Source: Anthonomus grandis grandis (lineage: Eukaryota; Arthropoda; Insecta; Coleoptera; Curculionidae). Taken from it: a stretch of 64,000 nt of DNA. Where the stretch lies: NCBI RefSeq assembly GCF_022605725.1, contig NC_065549.1:3410001-3474000 (forward strand). The letters are read 5' to 3'. A model generated the notes under the pieces. It made no database searches. It had not been told where the DNA came from and saw only the letters and a program-made list of their open reading frames with translations. The stretch's first letter is position 1, and each line of letters opens with the position of its first letter. This document shows, piece after piece, positions 24,101 through 39,100 of this stretch. The translations under genes and the position numbers were made by a program.

Positions 24101-27100
24101 AGTACATCTAATTGTCTGGTAAATCTTATGAATGATATCAGGCACTATGAAGAACAGAAACAAGTAACAGCCGTATGTTTGCTGGACTTTAGTAAGGCAT
24201 TTGACACTCTAAATGCTGCTAGCTAAATTAAATTTCTTTGGTTTGTCTAATACTTCTATTGCCTTGCTGAGATCTTACCTGACCAGCAGGTTTCAATGCG
24301 TGGAGATTGATTCTCATCCCTTATACTCAAAATCTGAATTTATTCCTGTTACCACTGGGGTACCTCAGGGATCTCTATTAGGACCCTTATTATACGTTGC
24401 TGATATGAAAAATTTTATAACTTATTCAAAACTACAACAATACGCAGATGATTCTCAGATTTATACATCGTTCTCATTAAACTCCTTACGACACTCACAA
24501 ACACAATTTAATTCCGACTTAAATAATTTACATATATATTCTAAGGCTCATAATTTGAAACTAAACCTTTCAAAATCGTGTCTCTTATTTCTAAGATCCA
24601 ATAGAAATAACATAGAACATATTTCTCAAGACTTTGTGGTTAAAATAGACAATACAGTAGTACCGGTGGTTAATGAAGCAAAGAATTTTGGTATTATTTT
24701 TGATAATACTTTGTCTTTTTCAGCCCACATAATTAAAAAATTGCCACTGCTTATATGCGCTTAAAATATTTAAATAATCTAAAGCGTCACTTACCGAGTG
24801 AAACCAAGTATTTTTTGTGCAACTCTTTAATATTATCATTGTTTGATTATGGCGATGTAATCTACAATGATGTAATTACTTTGGCAGTCTCATCTTCTAT
24901 TCAAAAAGTGCAGAATTCATGTATGCGTTTTTCCTTTAATATTTGCTACAGAAGTCATATTACCCCATATCTTAACAATCATTTTATTCTTTCAAATATC
25001 ACATGTACTCTTTCATAACTATACAGAATTTTAAAGTCATCATATATAAGAAAACTTTTCAATGTGCATGAACACAACCATAATACCAGACGGTTTAATA
25101 TTTTTAGGGTTCCTCAGCATACAACAGAAGCTTTTCAAAAATCATTTAGTTACGTTGCAGTTCATTTGTGGAACAATTTGCCTCATTGTGTTATAAGATT
25201 ATTCTCTTTATAAGTATAAGAAGTACATAAGAAATATGCTTATGCAGTCACAGTATGATGTTTCCTCTCCTGCGCTTCCCTGATTCAGTCGCTGCCTACC
25301 CCTGCCCTGTGTACATAAATATAAATAAATTGTTTTTTTTTTTTTATTTTTTTCAAGCTCTCACTATCAAAAAGTATCAAAGAAATATTAGTAGGGTTTT
25401 TTTTAGTTTTCTTGTTATTTTGTTTCCTTTTTGTTGCTTTTCTTGAGGATGTATCACTTAAAAGTGCCTCTTGCAGAGGTACTTTTGAGAAACGGTTTTT
25501 ATAATCGAGATGCATTCCTATTTGCTAACTTCACTTACATCATAAGTACAACTGTTTTGTAATTTTGGATATTGGCAAATAAACGTTTTGAATTTGAAAA
25601 GTTGAGGTGCGGGTTGGAGATCCTTCTTGATATTCCCTGTTATAAGATGGCGGTTTTTTGGGCGACGTTACTGTCATGAGTGACACTCATCCTAGGAAAA
25701 TAAAAAAAAAAGGGGTTTTTGCGACATTAAGAAAAAGTTTAAAGTAACGGAATTTACGTTCAAAATTTTATCTAGTGGGTGTGTTAAATGCTACTGCCTC
25801 CTTTAAACTTCCCTTTGTCGTACAAATGACATTTTGAAAAAAAAATATGACTGTAAAAACTAGTGTGCACGTAAAATGTCTCTCTTCTAAATTAACATTA
25901 TCGTAACTAAGTGAATAATAAAAGAAGAGGGGTTAATTAAATTTTCAAAACAAATTCAATTAATACGTAATAACATTTCGTATATCGATCGTCTTTTATC
26001 CGTGCCGAAAAGCACGAAACCGAAACAAAACAATTATTTCCGGGTGCGCATTTATTAAAACGTAAACCGTTTTAGTATTAAAATAAAATAATATTTGCCG
26101 AGAGAGACGTTCGCCGTTACAGTTTGAATAATTAATTAAAATTTAAATATTTACGTTTACGTATTTTGTTTTATTTGAGTGTCCCCCAACCCGCACCTAC
26201 TTTTGCATTTTAATCACGAAAAGTCGTTAACTCGATGACATCAATAAATTAAGTTTTTTTTTGAGAGGGCGTTACCATATGCGGTAACTACATGCCAGCC
26301 CTCTTGTACAACGTAAGAATGACAGGTGTCACTGTCAAAATAATTGGGCGCCATTTTGAAAAATCTTACTCGGTTATTCTAGAATATGAAGGGGCGTTAA
26401 CGTTAGAGCGTTCACGTTGACAGTTTCAATAAGTAATTAAAATTATTTTCTATTATTTAATATCAAGAACTTAATACATTATTCACGTATTAAATAAGGA
26501 GGAAGATACATCGCGTGTACCAGATGATATACGCAAACGTCGTTTACAAATCGCCAAAAACTAGGCAATCCGCTATACTCATACGTCAAACGTCAGCGTC
26601 GGCAACTTCATTACCGTTATTCAATATATTTTTTGTTGGCAACACTAAAAATGTTCAGAGTGACCAACATCAAAAGGACCACTAGGCAATGGTCATTTTT
26701 GTGTATCGTGCCCATATGCATTAGCAGTCCAGGTATATTTATTAAATTTGTATTTAATATTCCTCAAGACTCATCAACTTGCGGTAGATGGCGCCAGCAT
26801 GTAGGTATCTAAATGTCAAACCTCTTATATAACTTTTAACAGACGTCAAAGTCAAATTAGTTGCAATGACAGCTATCAATATTTTGTTATTTAAAAATAA
26901 CGTTTTCGCGAAAAAAAGAGAGATTCAGAGACTATTGAACAACTGGGGTAAACGAACCAAAAACCCGAACAAAAAAAATACCCTCTCCGTGGTTTAAGCA
27001 ATTAATATCCGACGTTCCCATCTCCATGGCAAAATTCCAAAGGAGTAATTAAACTGCACCAACTCGATAAAACAAAATAGAAAATTCCGCGACGAAACTC

Positions 27101-30100
27101 GCGGGGGAAAAATAAGTCGCAAAAGGATGGCACGTAGGTTCAGGTTTGAACAACTTCGGCATTAAAACTTTCCGTATTTTACCACTACAAACTTCACTTT
27201 ATATTCGTTAAAAGTGATTGGCGAAGTTGTTTATGTGAAGTTCGGCTCGGGTTTTCTCATAAAGCTTTTATATTTAACGTTATTAGTAAACATTGTTGTA
27301 CAACCGGAGTTTTCCCTCGCAGGGTGGAGGCAATAAAATCTTGGATAATTAAAATACAACAAACGATCGAGAAGAAAGAAAGAGAGAAAGGTCATTAGGG
27401 AAGAAACGGTGCCCCCTTATTTTTTGTATCACGCAAAGTGTTCGTTTTAACGTTATTGCTTTTTACAAACCGTGTTTTCGACACGTATCGTACGACTTTT
27501 ACCCTTTTATGAGGGAAAATTCACTTTTGCCGGGCCGATTCGGCCCCTTAAGGATCCCTGCGTCAAGGTAACTTTATTTTTTGCCTTTAGGAGCCTTATA
27601 CAGGAAATCTTCTAAATTAACCCTCCGGGAAAACTGCAATAAAAGGCCCGTTATCTTTGGTCGATTGCTTTTGAACGGTTTAATTGATTTACTCAGGTGT
27701 TTGATAGAAACATTTTTATAGGTTTTCCTTCAGGTAATTAAGGGATTAATAAATAAAATGGCTTTTAGGATATTGCAGGAAAAGAAAACTGATTAGAAGA
27801 AGATCAACATTTTGTCAAGTACTTAGAGAGATAAGTGGCATTCTCTCTAAGTAAAATATTTATTCTACTGCCTGGAAAAAGATCAAAATTTTGTCAATCA
27901 GTAACAAATTCAAGAACATGCTGCAATGTAATGCTGTGAATTCCTCCTTCACCAAAGGGTGTCTTTCTTCTTTTTTTAAGTTTGTAGTAAAAACTTATTT
28001 TTACAGTATTATAGAGGTTGCTTCAGTTGGAACTCGTGACTACAAAAAAACTAGTTTGTACTATTAGATCATAGACCTCTTATTTCATTCAAGTTTCACT
28101 CTATCTAAAGTAGTGAAAAAAAAACTGGAAAATATATGAACCGTTCAAACTAGAGAACAACTATCAGTTTGGGTCAGTGGCGGATCTGGAGGGTTTTGGT
28201 AGGTGAGGCGAACCCCAAAAATTAATTATAATATATTTTCAAGTTATAAGAAACCAAAGTTAAAAATTGCATTTTTTTTTTTTGAACTGGGTCTACTTTG
28301 TAATTTTTTTTTTAATAAAACAAGTCGTTGTTAGGGGTTGATTTGTACATTTTTGAAAATAAAATTAAACTCACTTTTAACTAAAAGAATAAAAATCGAG
28401 GGTCGTTTTTATTTTTAACAAGATATTTAGTCTCAAAGTCAAAATTGTATTTTTTTTTGGGGATTCGGTCTACTTTTTAATTTTTTTTTAAATAAAAAAA
28501 ATGTTTTCAGGGGTTGATGTATACTTTTTTGATAATAAAATTAAACTCACTTTTAAGTGAAAGAATAAAAGTCCAGGGTCGTTTTTGTTTTTAACGGGAT
28601 ATTTAGTCTCAAATTCAAAAAAATGTATTTTTTATTGGGGACTCGGTCTACTTTTTAATTTTTTTTTTAAAGAAAAAAAATGTTTTTAGGGGTTGATTTG
28701 TACATTTTTGAAAATAAAATTAAACTCACTTTTAACTAAAAGAATAAAAATCGAGGGTCGTTTTTATTTTTAACAAGATATTTAGTCTCAAAGTCAAAAT
28801 TGTATTTTTTTTTGGGGATTCGGTCTACTTTTTAATTTTTTTTTAAATAAAAAAAATGTTTTCAGGGGTTGATGTATACTTTTTTGATAATAAAATTAAA
28901 CTCACTTTTAAGTGAAAGAATAAAAGTCCAGGGTCGTTTTTGTTTTTAACGGGATATTTAGTCTCAAATTCAAAAAAATGTATTTTTTATTGGGGACTCG
29001 GTCTACTTTTTAATTTTTTTTTTAAAGAAAAAAAATGTTTTTAGGGGTTGATTTGTACATTTTTGAAAATAAAATTAAACTCACTTTTAACTAAAAGAAT
29101 AAAAATCGAGGGTCGTTTTTATTTTTAACAAGATATTTAGTCTCAAAGTCAAAATTGTATTTTTTTTTTGGGGATTCGGTCTACTTTTTAATTTTTTTTT
29201 AAATAAAAAAAATGTTTTCAGGGGTTGATGTATACTTTTTTGATAATAAAATTAAACTCACTTTTAAGTGAAAGAATAAAAGTCCAGGGTCGTTTTTGTT
29301 TTTAACGGGATATTTAGTCTCAAATTCAAAAAAATGTATTTTTTATTGGGGACTCGGTCTACTTTTTAATTTTTTTTTTAAAGAAAAAAAATGTTTTTAG
29401 GGGTTGATTTGTAAATTTTTGAAAACAAAATTAAACTCACTTTTAACTGAAAAAATTAAAATTCAGGGTCGTTTTTGTTTTTAGGGAGATATTCAGCATC
29501 GAGGTCAAAAATTGTATTTTTTTTCTCGGTCTACTTTTTTTTTAATTGAAAAAGTTTTAGGAGTCGATTTGTACTTTTTAAACAATAAAATTACATACAC
29601 TTTTAAAAAAATTATATATCTTTTTATTTTTCTTTTGCGAGGAACCTAGGGCTTATCTTAGATAACCGACTTAAATTTAAGGAACATGTGAGTGCAATTT
29701 CAAAACTAAAATTAATGTATGCAGACCGTCATTCATTGACTTCAAAGAGTAAAGCCTTATTGTGTCTTATCTAATATTATCAAATTTTAATTTTGCGAAT
29801 TTGGTCTATGGCCCTTTTTTGGAGATAAACCGTATTGAAAAAATGCAAAAATCTTGCTTGAGTCTTATATATGGATTACGACGAAGACAACCTGCCATAA
29901 GCTAAAAGTACTGGGGTAGCTCAGCATCATTAAAAGACCCCTTTTGCCCTCTTTAGGTTTATTTTAAAATAATATATTTCTTTTAGTCCTTACTATGCGT
30001 ATTAATTTATATTAATAGTGTCTATTGTTTTTGTCGAAATTTTATAGTGCTAATTCGCCTTTTTTTGTTGATCAGTTGAGCAGCGCCAATGTATACCGGT

Positions 30101-33100
30101 ATTTCCCTTCTTTGTGTAAAAGAATGGCAGCTGAATTTGCCTTTTATTCCATGGAATTTTGTTTTTTTTTGTATACGCTATATTATTATTATTATTATTA
30201 TTAGATATCTCAATGCTTAAGCGATCTTTTCAACTATTGCGCATGTTCCGCGGCACTCAGTAAAATACGGAATCATTTGAAAAGGAACAGAAGTAAAATC
30301 GTTTCATTGAAAACTGGGACAACCCTCTTATCCTCTCACCGCCATTTCTATACTCGCTTACACTATATTCAGCCACTGTCTAGGTTTTTGCGTTTCAAAA
30401 TTTACATATTTTATTAAAATGCACTTTATTTATTGAATTTATTGACGAGTAACTTTACGACCTGGTAAGTTATAATTAAAACCACGTTTGGATCCCCATA
30501 AATCCCCGGGATTGGAGTAGTCTTGAGCCCCGAAGGGCCTTTAATCCCTGTAAAAGCGAAAAGAAAATGTAGTTCGGGGCTTTCTAGGAGGGTGCCGACG
30601 TCCCTTGACCCTTTGTTGGACCGAATTATTATTTTAATGAAATGGACCCCGAAACGTTTAAGGGTAATGGAGGTTTTACGGGTAATGGGGTAAATAGTTG
30701 AGGTTTGGAACTACTTGAAGGTTTTGGCTCTTAACCATAATGTGATTTTTATTAAAATTGTATGTAATCGATATGAAAATTGGGTAAATCCTCAAAAAAA
30801 AACTTGAAATGTACGTCCGATATGTTGCCTCAAATAATCCCCCGTCGACAGGTATTTTGAATATAGCTTAAGCCGCCCCCCGGGGAGTTTATGTATTTCT
30901 TTTCTGTTTCTAAACGGTTTCTGGCTCTCGTATAAGGGAACGTGAGTTTCCTAAATGGCATTTCGATAAGAAAGTTTCTGTTTTTGCACGTTGAAAGGGA
31001 AAAGAAAAACGTTATTGCTTATTGTGTACAGGGTCGTTTTTATTAGGCGATGTGTATGTAAAATGTATTTACATACACATCAAAGCCTAAAATATTAATA
31101 CTTTAGGCTTTGATTTCCAACTGTCAAAATGACAGATATCGTGGGGGGAAAAATGGTATTTCCACAAAATTGACTTGAAACAGAAACTCCTTTTAACTTC
31201 CAGGCGATTTGTTCGTGATCGTCTTCAGCATGGACAGCAGAGAGACCTTCGAGGAGGCCATAAGGCTTCGGGAGCAAATAATCGAGACGAAAGTGAACGC
31301 GGGGGCGGCGGGCAGCAGTGGCGGCGGACTAACAAGGAAAAAAGTTCTGCCCAGGATCCCGATGATATTCGCCGGGAACAAATGCGATAAGGAAATGAAG
31401 TAAGTTCGAACACTTTTTTTAAAGATTTTCCGCACTCTGTTCAATAGCAAGTTGCCTAACTTTTACATATTATATAGGCGACCAGGGTGACTTTGACTTT
31501 GATTTCGGGCTGTCACTTGTCACCGATCTATTACACTGACATTTGACGCCTCGTGTATTAAGAAAACACTATAGTTGTTTTTTAATTGTTAAGCGGCGCC
31601 ATTATAACCGCCATAACGTTATCTTTAATGCCCGCCATAAAAGCGACGGAATTTTTAGGGCTCGACATTAAAACGGAAACGTTAAGACCGCGATAGTTTA
31701 TGTGGGTTGTTGATATACAGTGGCGCTTTAAGGGCTTTTGTAATTTTTCGCGAGGGTGTAATGCCGACTTATCTTTACGACCGTCGTCCGATATAAATAC
31801 AATATGAACGTGTATAAACGATAAGTGTGTGCCAATTGTGGCAGGGTGTTCGAAAAATAGACGACGAGATATTTCAATGGGTGATTCCTTGTAAAAAAAT
31901 ATGAGAAAAATAAACATGGGTCCGGAAATGCACAGTTTTCAAGATATAGAGTGATAAAAATTTTTTATTAATATTAAAAAAATATTTACTCGATTCTTTT
32001 GAAATTTGGCAGTAATACTTGTTGTATTAAGAGGCTAATTTAGCCCTAATTAGATTAAAATTATTGGGAAAAAAATGTACGCCACTGCTGTCCCGCAGTG
32101 GAGTTTTCGCACAAAATTCGAACCCGTCGAACAAAAGTGCTTATAACTTTGGTTGTATTTGGGGTAGAGAAATGATGTTTACCTTTTTATAATCTAGAAA
32201 TATGAGGCTTTCATTTCATTATTTACAAATTTTTATTTGTTTTTTTATTTAGGACTAGGACGCTTTCAAAGTCAAAAACATTTTTTTCATCGATTTTGGT
32301 CAAGGGAATTCGATACAGGTCGCAACGGTTTCTTGAATATTATGAAATTTAACAGATCGATTAGCATTAATGAGGACCTTATCTGTATAGTTTTTGGTTA
32401 TTCTCAGCACACGGGAAGTATTTTTTTTAAAGCTCAAAGTTTCAGACATGTGTGATATTCCAGCCCCTCTGACGGTTTAACGGTGTTTTTTAGGAAATAA
32501 TGACTCATAGAAGATAGGTGCGCCTCATCAAGAACTATAATTTTTAATAAGGACTTTTAAAAAAAAAAAATTTTTTTCGGAGAAAAATCAAAAAAACCTT
32601 AAAAAATTGTTTTTTTTTATTTTCTTTGTGTAAAATTTTTATGGTGCAAAATTTAAAAAAAAAACATTTGGATTAATTAAACCTGCATCCTCTCCGAATA
32701 AAACGGTGTATTAAGTTTAACGCTATCATTTATACAGGGTGAGCAGTGTTCATTTGAAAATACCCTTTTTTACGCCTTTTTTCTTCAAATATTAATAACT
32801 TTTTAGTGGAGGCACTTAGAGGTTTCGTTCAATTAGAGCATTTAAAGAACCTTTTAAAACCAATTTTTTGACACACTCTACAATCATCTACGTAGAGCAG
32901 TTTTTGCTCTACACTATTTTTTGACTTTGAGGCCTAATACCGCAATGGCTATGCCACATACGAAGACCATTTTTGCCCTCAAACACGCGGAATTTATCTG
33001 GCTATAATTCACTAGATACCGTTTTGTTTCAAATATCACCATTTTCCAAGAAAAACCAATTTTCCATGAAAAGTCTCAAAAAATCGGTCAGCTGAATATT

Positions 33101-36100
33101 GGTACCCCTACGGGCCCGACGATCACGGTATAATAAGTAATGTGGTCTAGCACCCAACAAGTGCGCGTCTCCATGGCAACGGAAACGGCGAAAAAAGACC
33201 CTTTTTATAATCGAAATTTAACTACTAAAACCGATTGGAATCGGTCCAGAATTGATGTTAAACTATTCCTAAAGCTTTATACTATTTTTCCATGTAAAAA
33301 TCATAAGGTAAAAACCTTTTTTTATACCCGAAATAATCGTCTGAAAATGGTCGATTTTGACGTCTACGCGCGATTTTAATGCCGACTTTTACGGTGGTTT
33401 TGACAACATGGCGTCAACGTGGATGAATCGGCTCGGACTTGCTTCCTAATATCATTGATAAAATGCTTAAAATAGCTCAGAACTTCTTGAAATTGGTATG
33501 GAATTATTCAAGAAACTCTGGAAAATCCGAATATGTGCATATCTTTTACCAAATCGGGTTCTTTTAGTCGTGATAATTCGGCAACGTTTTGACGTTTTAG
33601 CATTTTCCGTCTATTATTATAATATTCATGCGACACAGTGGTCTATACAAGGCATTTTGCTATACAAAAATTGCAACACAGTGGGTCCTAATGATAAAAA
33701 AAAATCTAATCGGGATTTAATGGTTATTATTATTTTATGGGGTAATTTTTTTTTTTTTTTTACTTTTTTGGTATTTGTCCGATTTGAATGAAATTTGGTA
33801 TTTGGGTTTGGTTTAGGGTATAATTATTAATTTTTTGAAATATTGAGTTTTAGGGTCACGTGACTATAAAACTTTTTTCTATGGGTCCGATTTGATTTTT
33901 TTACAAGGAATCACCCATTGAACTATCTCCGTCTATTTTTCAAACACCTTCTATATTTTTTTAAAATTAGAAGCTTGTGTAACGCAAGTTCTTTTGACAT
34001 ATGTCACTCGTCAACGTCAATAACTCGACTTAGGGCCCGTATTATAAAACTATTTTGACAGATAACTTAAACTTAACTTCTGGAATGACGTCACATGTCA
34101 CAATCAACTTCAAAATGTGGTAGTTAACTTCCTCCGGTAGATCCGGAAAAGTTTAGTTAACCCAACAAAAATGCACGGTACGTGCTGAATGAACAAAATA
34201 AGTTTGCATGTGTAAAGCCATTTTTAGTCAGTTATGTGGCAACACTGCAACGAATCGTGTCAATCATGTCAGTGAGTCTATGTGTCACCTGTCACCAAGT
34301 GAGTTACATTTGTTAAGCCTGAAGGCAAGAGTCCCTATAAAACGTTGTAAATCCCTTTAAAGACGTTGTAAATAGTGTAAATATTAAAAATACAGTCCAT
34401 TATTTCAAGAACCGGCCACAACAGATAGGATATCAGTTAAAGTTAACCTTATTATTCTGATTTATGACATATATTCTTTCAATAATTTTGAATATAAACC
34501 TAACACTGAAAAAGCTTCTATTCCTCGACATATAGATGGTGTTAAAAAAATTAAATTATCTCCTCGAGACTACCGGACTGATATGTCATATAAAATGCCG
34601 CCATTTTTCATAGTTCTTTAGCTTGTAGAGGCTTTCTTTCTAGAAGTATATCTACGGCCAAGTCAAGCCAAAATCAAAACACGAAAAATTCATCTTTTGA
34701 CAGTAAAACGTGGCCCTAGTAACGTCTCAAATACGAAGAAGAAGAAGAAATGGCATGTTTATAAAACTGACATTTTACGCTATACAGTTTTCGGGTGTCT
34801 GTACGGTGTGTGGTTCCTCTAAAAGAATGAGCAACGATGCACATAATGTGCGTGTGCGAAACAGAAAATCGATAAAGCATATTATCTAAACATGATTGGA
34901 TATGCAACTGAAACCAACACGTGGTTTAACAACGGTCGGGTTATTCCGTGCTAAATAAATTTGCTTTAATTCCGAATCGATTAGCAATGAACAAATATTA
35001 ATTTGGTATGTGCATAACTTAAAGTGGCTATTAACGATACGCCTTTTGACTATTCACGTTGAGTCTTTAAGCGATTTTTGGGTTTGGTCGATTTTGAGGT
35101 TATGTTTTAGAAAAAAAATTTAACACTCCCTCTATAGGTTAGGGATATGACATTGACGTTTGTTAGGAATAGTTGAATGACAGTTGACAAGGGTTTTTCT
35201 TGTCGGCAAAGTTATGCCCTTCAAGCTGTTATTGACATATGACTATTTCTCTCATACTGATTAATAAATCATTCTGGGCTGTAAATACATTTAAGTTTTC
35301 GAGCTGTCACTTGTCAAGAGCGAATTTTAATCTTTTTTAGGAGTCTTGTATGAATATGTCCTCCTTTATCTTACTGAGGTGTAAGTCGCCTTTTTAAACT
35401 GTCAGTTGTTAGAATTTTGAATAGCATGTGTCACAATTTTCTAACAGTGGTATTTGTTAAAGTAATTATTAATTTGACAAACTGTTGAACATTTTCCGAT
35501 ATACCCTTCTCTGTTTTACACATTATTATTGGTACATATCTGTACTTCTTGAAAAAATTGAATAATGAATCAATCATCGCATTTAAGGTTTCGAACTGCC
35601 ATGTGTAACATAAATTGTAATACTGGTATTTGTTAAAATAAATATGAATTGACAGTTGACATTTTTTTATGAGTTTTTATTATTTTTTTAGAAAGAAACA
35701 ACTTGAAAAAAAAGCTGAATGTTTTCGTCCTCGTTCTCTCACTTATTGTTATTGGCATATGTCTATCTTTTTCTAACACATTAATTACCGCATATGGGAC
35801 TGACGTGCTGTCACTTGTCAGAACTTCAGTACGTCATAAATGTGATAAGTGACACTAGCTTTTGAATTTTGAATGTTGAAAACTAAAAATTTTTGCATGT
35901 ACCTTTTATTCTCTTATACATTGCTACTGAAATAAGGTGTCTTTCTCTGACACAGTATAAATTTATTTATTCACCTTTTAGCTCTTTTTTGTTTTACATA
36001 TTATTACTGATATAAGCCTATCTCTTTCCAACACATTAATAAATCATCGAGGAAAGCTTAGATGCATTCGTGCTGACACAGAAATGGTTTCGACAATTCT

Positions 36101-39100
36101 GAATTTTGACAACCGATATCTAAACATTTTCAGATATAATTTTCTTTGTCTTATACATTGCTCCTGAAATAAATGTGTCTACCTCTAACACAGTATCCAT
36201 TACCGTAACGTAGCAATCTCTATCAAGTCACCGAAAGTAATGTAGAAAAAAAAAGGTCAACGTTTTCGGCCCTTCTTTGTCTTATACATTGTTACTAACA
36301 TATACTTGTCCCTTTCCAACACATTGAATTGATAAATTATCGAGAAAGGTTTAGAGAAGTCGTGCTATCATTTGTCAAAATTTCGACTGTCATAAATTTG
36401 TGACAAGTGACACTCACATTAGCTTAAGCAATTTTGACAATTATTAACTAAAAATTTTCGGATCTACCCATTTTTGTCTTACATATCACTACTGAAATAG
36501 GTGTGTCTTCCTTTAACACAGTATCCATCAATTTATTCACCGTAACATAGCAACCTCTATTACGTGACCAAAAGTAACAGTAATGTATAAACGTACAAAA
36601 AAAGGTCAACATGTTCCGATATGTCTTTGTGTGTCTTAAACATTGTTACTGTCATAAGCCTGTCTCTTTTCAACACATTAATAAATCATCGAGGAAAGGT
36701 TAGATGCACATGTACTGTCACTTGTCAAAATTTTGAATATGTGACAAATGACAGTGACATTAGTTTAAACAATATTGAGTTTGACAGTTGAAAACTATTC
36801 GATACAACCTTCTTTATCTTACACATTGTTACTGAAATAAGTTTCTCTCAAGTTATTCACTGTGAAAAACCGCCCGTTTTAAAACAAAATGCGACGCCTA
36901 CTATCGAAAAACGTTAAATTTACACCGATTAAAAAACGAGGGGGACAAAATGACAGAAAAGGATAAAAAAAAAACCGTGCCGGGCAGAAAAACGGCACGT
37001 AACCGACGTCAAAAATATATTTTTAAATTCCCCAGGGGGAATAGCAAATATTTTATTTGAAATTAGCTTTTGCAGCATCGCCAAATCGGCACGAGTAAAT
37101 ACACGTAGAGCCGGACCGGGACGCGGTCAGCAGGGAATTTTAATCCCGGAAAAACACCCCCGGTGTTGTCAACTTGTTTTCCCTTTTGAGGGAAATTTTG
37201 CTGAAAAATAGGGAATAAATATGTTTTTTAAATCTATCGATTTATTTCCATTTTTTTCCCGATATTTGAGAGTACACTTTCAATGCCCAAAAACGCTGAA
37301 GAAAAAGGGATATCATTGTGACTTAAAGTGTTGGCAACACTGGAGCACGTTTTATCTTATCCTATACGATCGTGCAAAGGTAATAATTTCGCCAAAGGAA
37401 AGTTTTAATTAATAGCGTTAAGGATGAAAAAAGGATCAAAGGATAACGTTGACTCTTTCTGACTCGCCTTTGATCTATTTTATTTCACTTGGAACCTAAT
37501 ATGTATACAGGGTGTCATTGAAATGGTGTAAAAAAATTCGGGGGGTGATAGTACTCCTAAAAATTTTAAAAAAAGTTCCTATAACTATAGGGTGGAAAAT
37601 GCATATTAAGGGAGTTAGGGGCACTGAAAGGGTAAATTTAAAAAACGGTTTTTTGAAATTGTAGGCTTAAAAAACGAGATAAAATTTCGAAAAAAGATCC
37701 TCTGCCATAAATTTTGACCCAAAATCAAATGGTGATACTGAAAAATAATTTGGAAAATCGGAAAGGGTAGTTTTTGCAAGGGTAGGGGGTTAATACCGCT
37801 TGGATAGGAAACTCCCGTAATAGCCCGTAAGAGCCAATAGAACACTGAAGGTCGATTGAGTGTTGCGTCCCCTGAATTTCGAGGAGTAGTACTAACCGGA
37901 AGTGAAAACGGGTTCGTGACGTCATAATAGCGGGTAATTTAAAAAATTTATTGTGGCGCCAAATTTGAATCTTGCTCCACTAGACCGTGCGCTTAAAATT
38001 AGTGGGAAATGCGAGGTTCTTTCAGAAATTATAGTACAAAAATAGGAAAAGTGACAAATTGAGGACTTCTGTTTGCGAACTATAATTTCTGAAAGACCCA
38101 TACATTTCGTACTAGATGCAAGGAAGATTTACAAAATGTACTACTATATTATGAGAAGAGATTATAGCAAAAAATTAACAAGTTATACAATAAAAATAAA
38201 CAGTTTTACACCCTTAGTAAAACATGAAATAAAATATAAAAAATCTTCCAAACACCTTAATGTATAAACTTATAACTTTAATTAGGAACTTTGTTCTATG
38301 AAGAATAAACTTTGTTAGGGTTTATTCAAAGTAAATGTATCAGGGTCAATAAAAATTAAATAAAATCACCAAAACAATAAAGCTGCATATTGAATTTTGA
38401 CTTACCTTGTATTAAGCCTGGGAGATAACCGACGGTATCGACATCTGGTTTAATTGGATCATATGGCACCTGCTTGAATTGGACTCGAATGAATGTGGAG
38501 TAAAATAATTTCCACATTCATAGAATTGTTAATTACTGAGACTTAAGAATCTGGACCCAAATATTAAACATACGACGTTTTGTTAAAAAACCAGGCAATC
38601 TGTGTCTTTTGCTGTCCACAGATTTAACCAACAGCTTCTTCCTCAGAATCCATTTCTGAGTTTTGTTGTATACATTTGCACTTGTCATTTTCACAAAAAA
38701 AGTTTAGTGCAATAACTATTTATGCAAATGCAATGTCGCCAATTTCTATATTCGATTCAAAGTTTTTACTGTGTTTATCTCAGTTTCTTTATAACGTAAT
38801 TTACAGCTTTTTTAGAAATTTTCCTGTATCCTAGGTGTCAGTACACCCAAATTAATCACAGCTGACACACTGAACCAAACAGCTGGAGAAGATTTTTCGT
38901 TAAATTTGATTAATGACAGTTAGTTTTCCGGCAGATGTAAAACTATAACAAATCAAGAACTATGAAAAATGGCGGCATTTTATATGACATAATTTGATGC
39001 TTGACAGTCCGTGCAGCATCGGTAAAAGCGCTAGTTTAACTAGTTTTGCATTCTTAGCGTCATCTAAATTTTGAGGAGTAGAAGCTCTTTAGTGTTCCGT

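Noticed and set aside
31193..31450. Minus-strand ORFs opposite RASD exon 3
   Set aside because: Shadow of a GC-rich coding exon.
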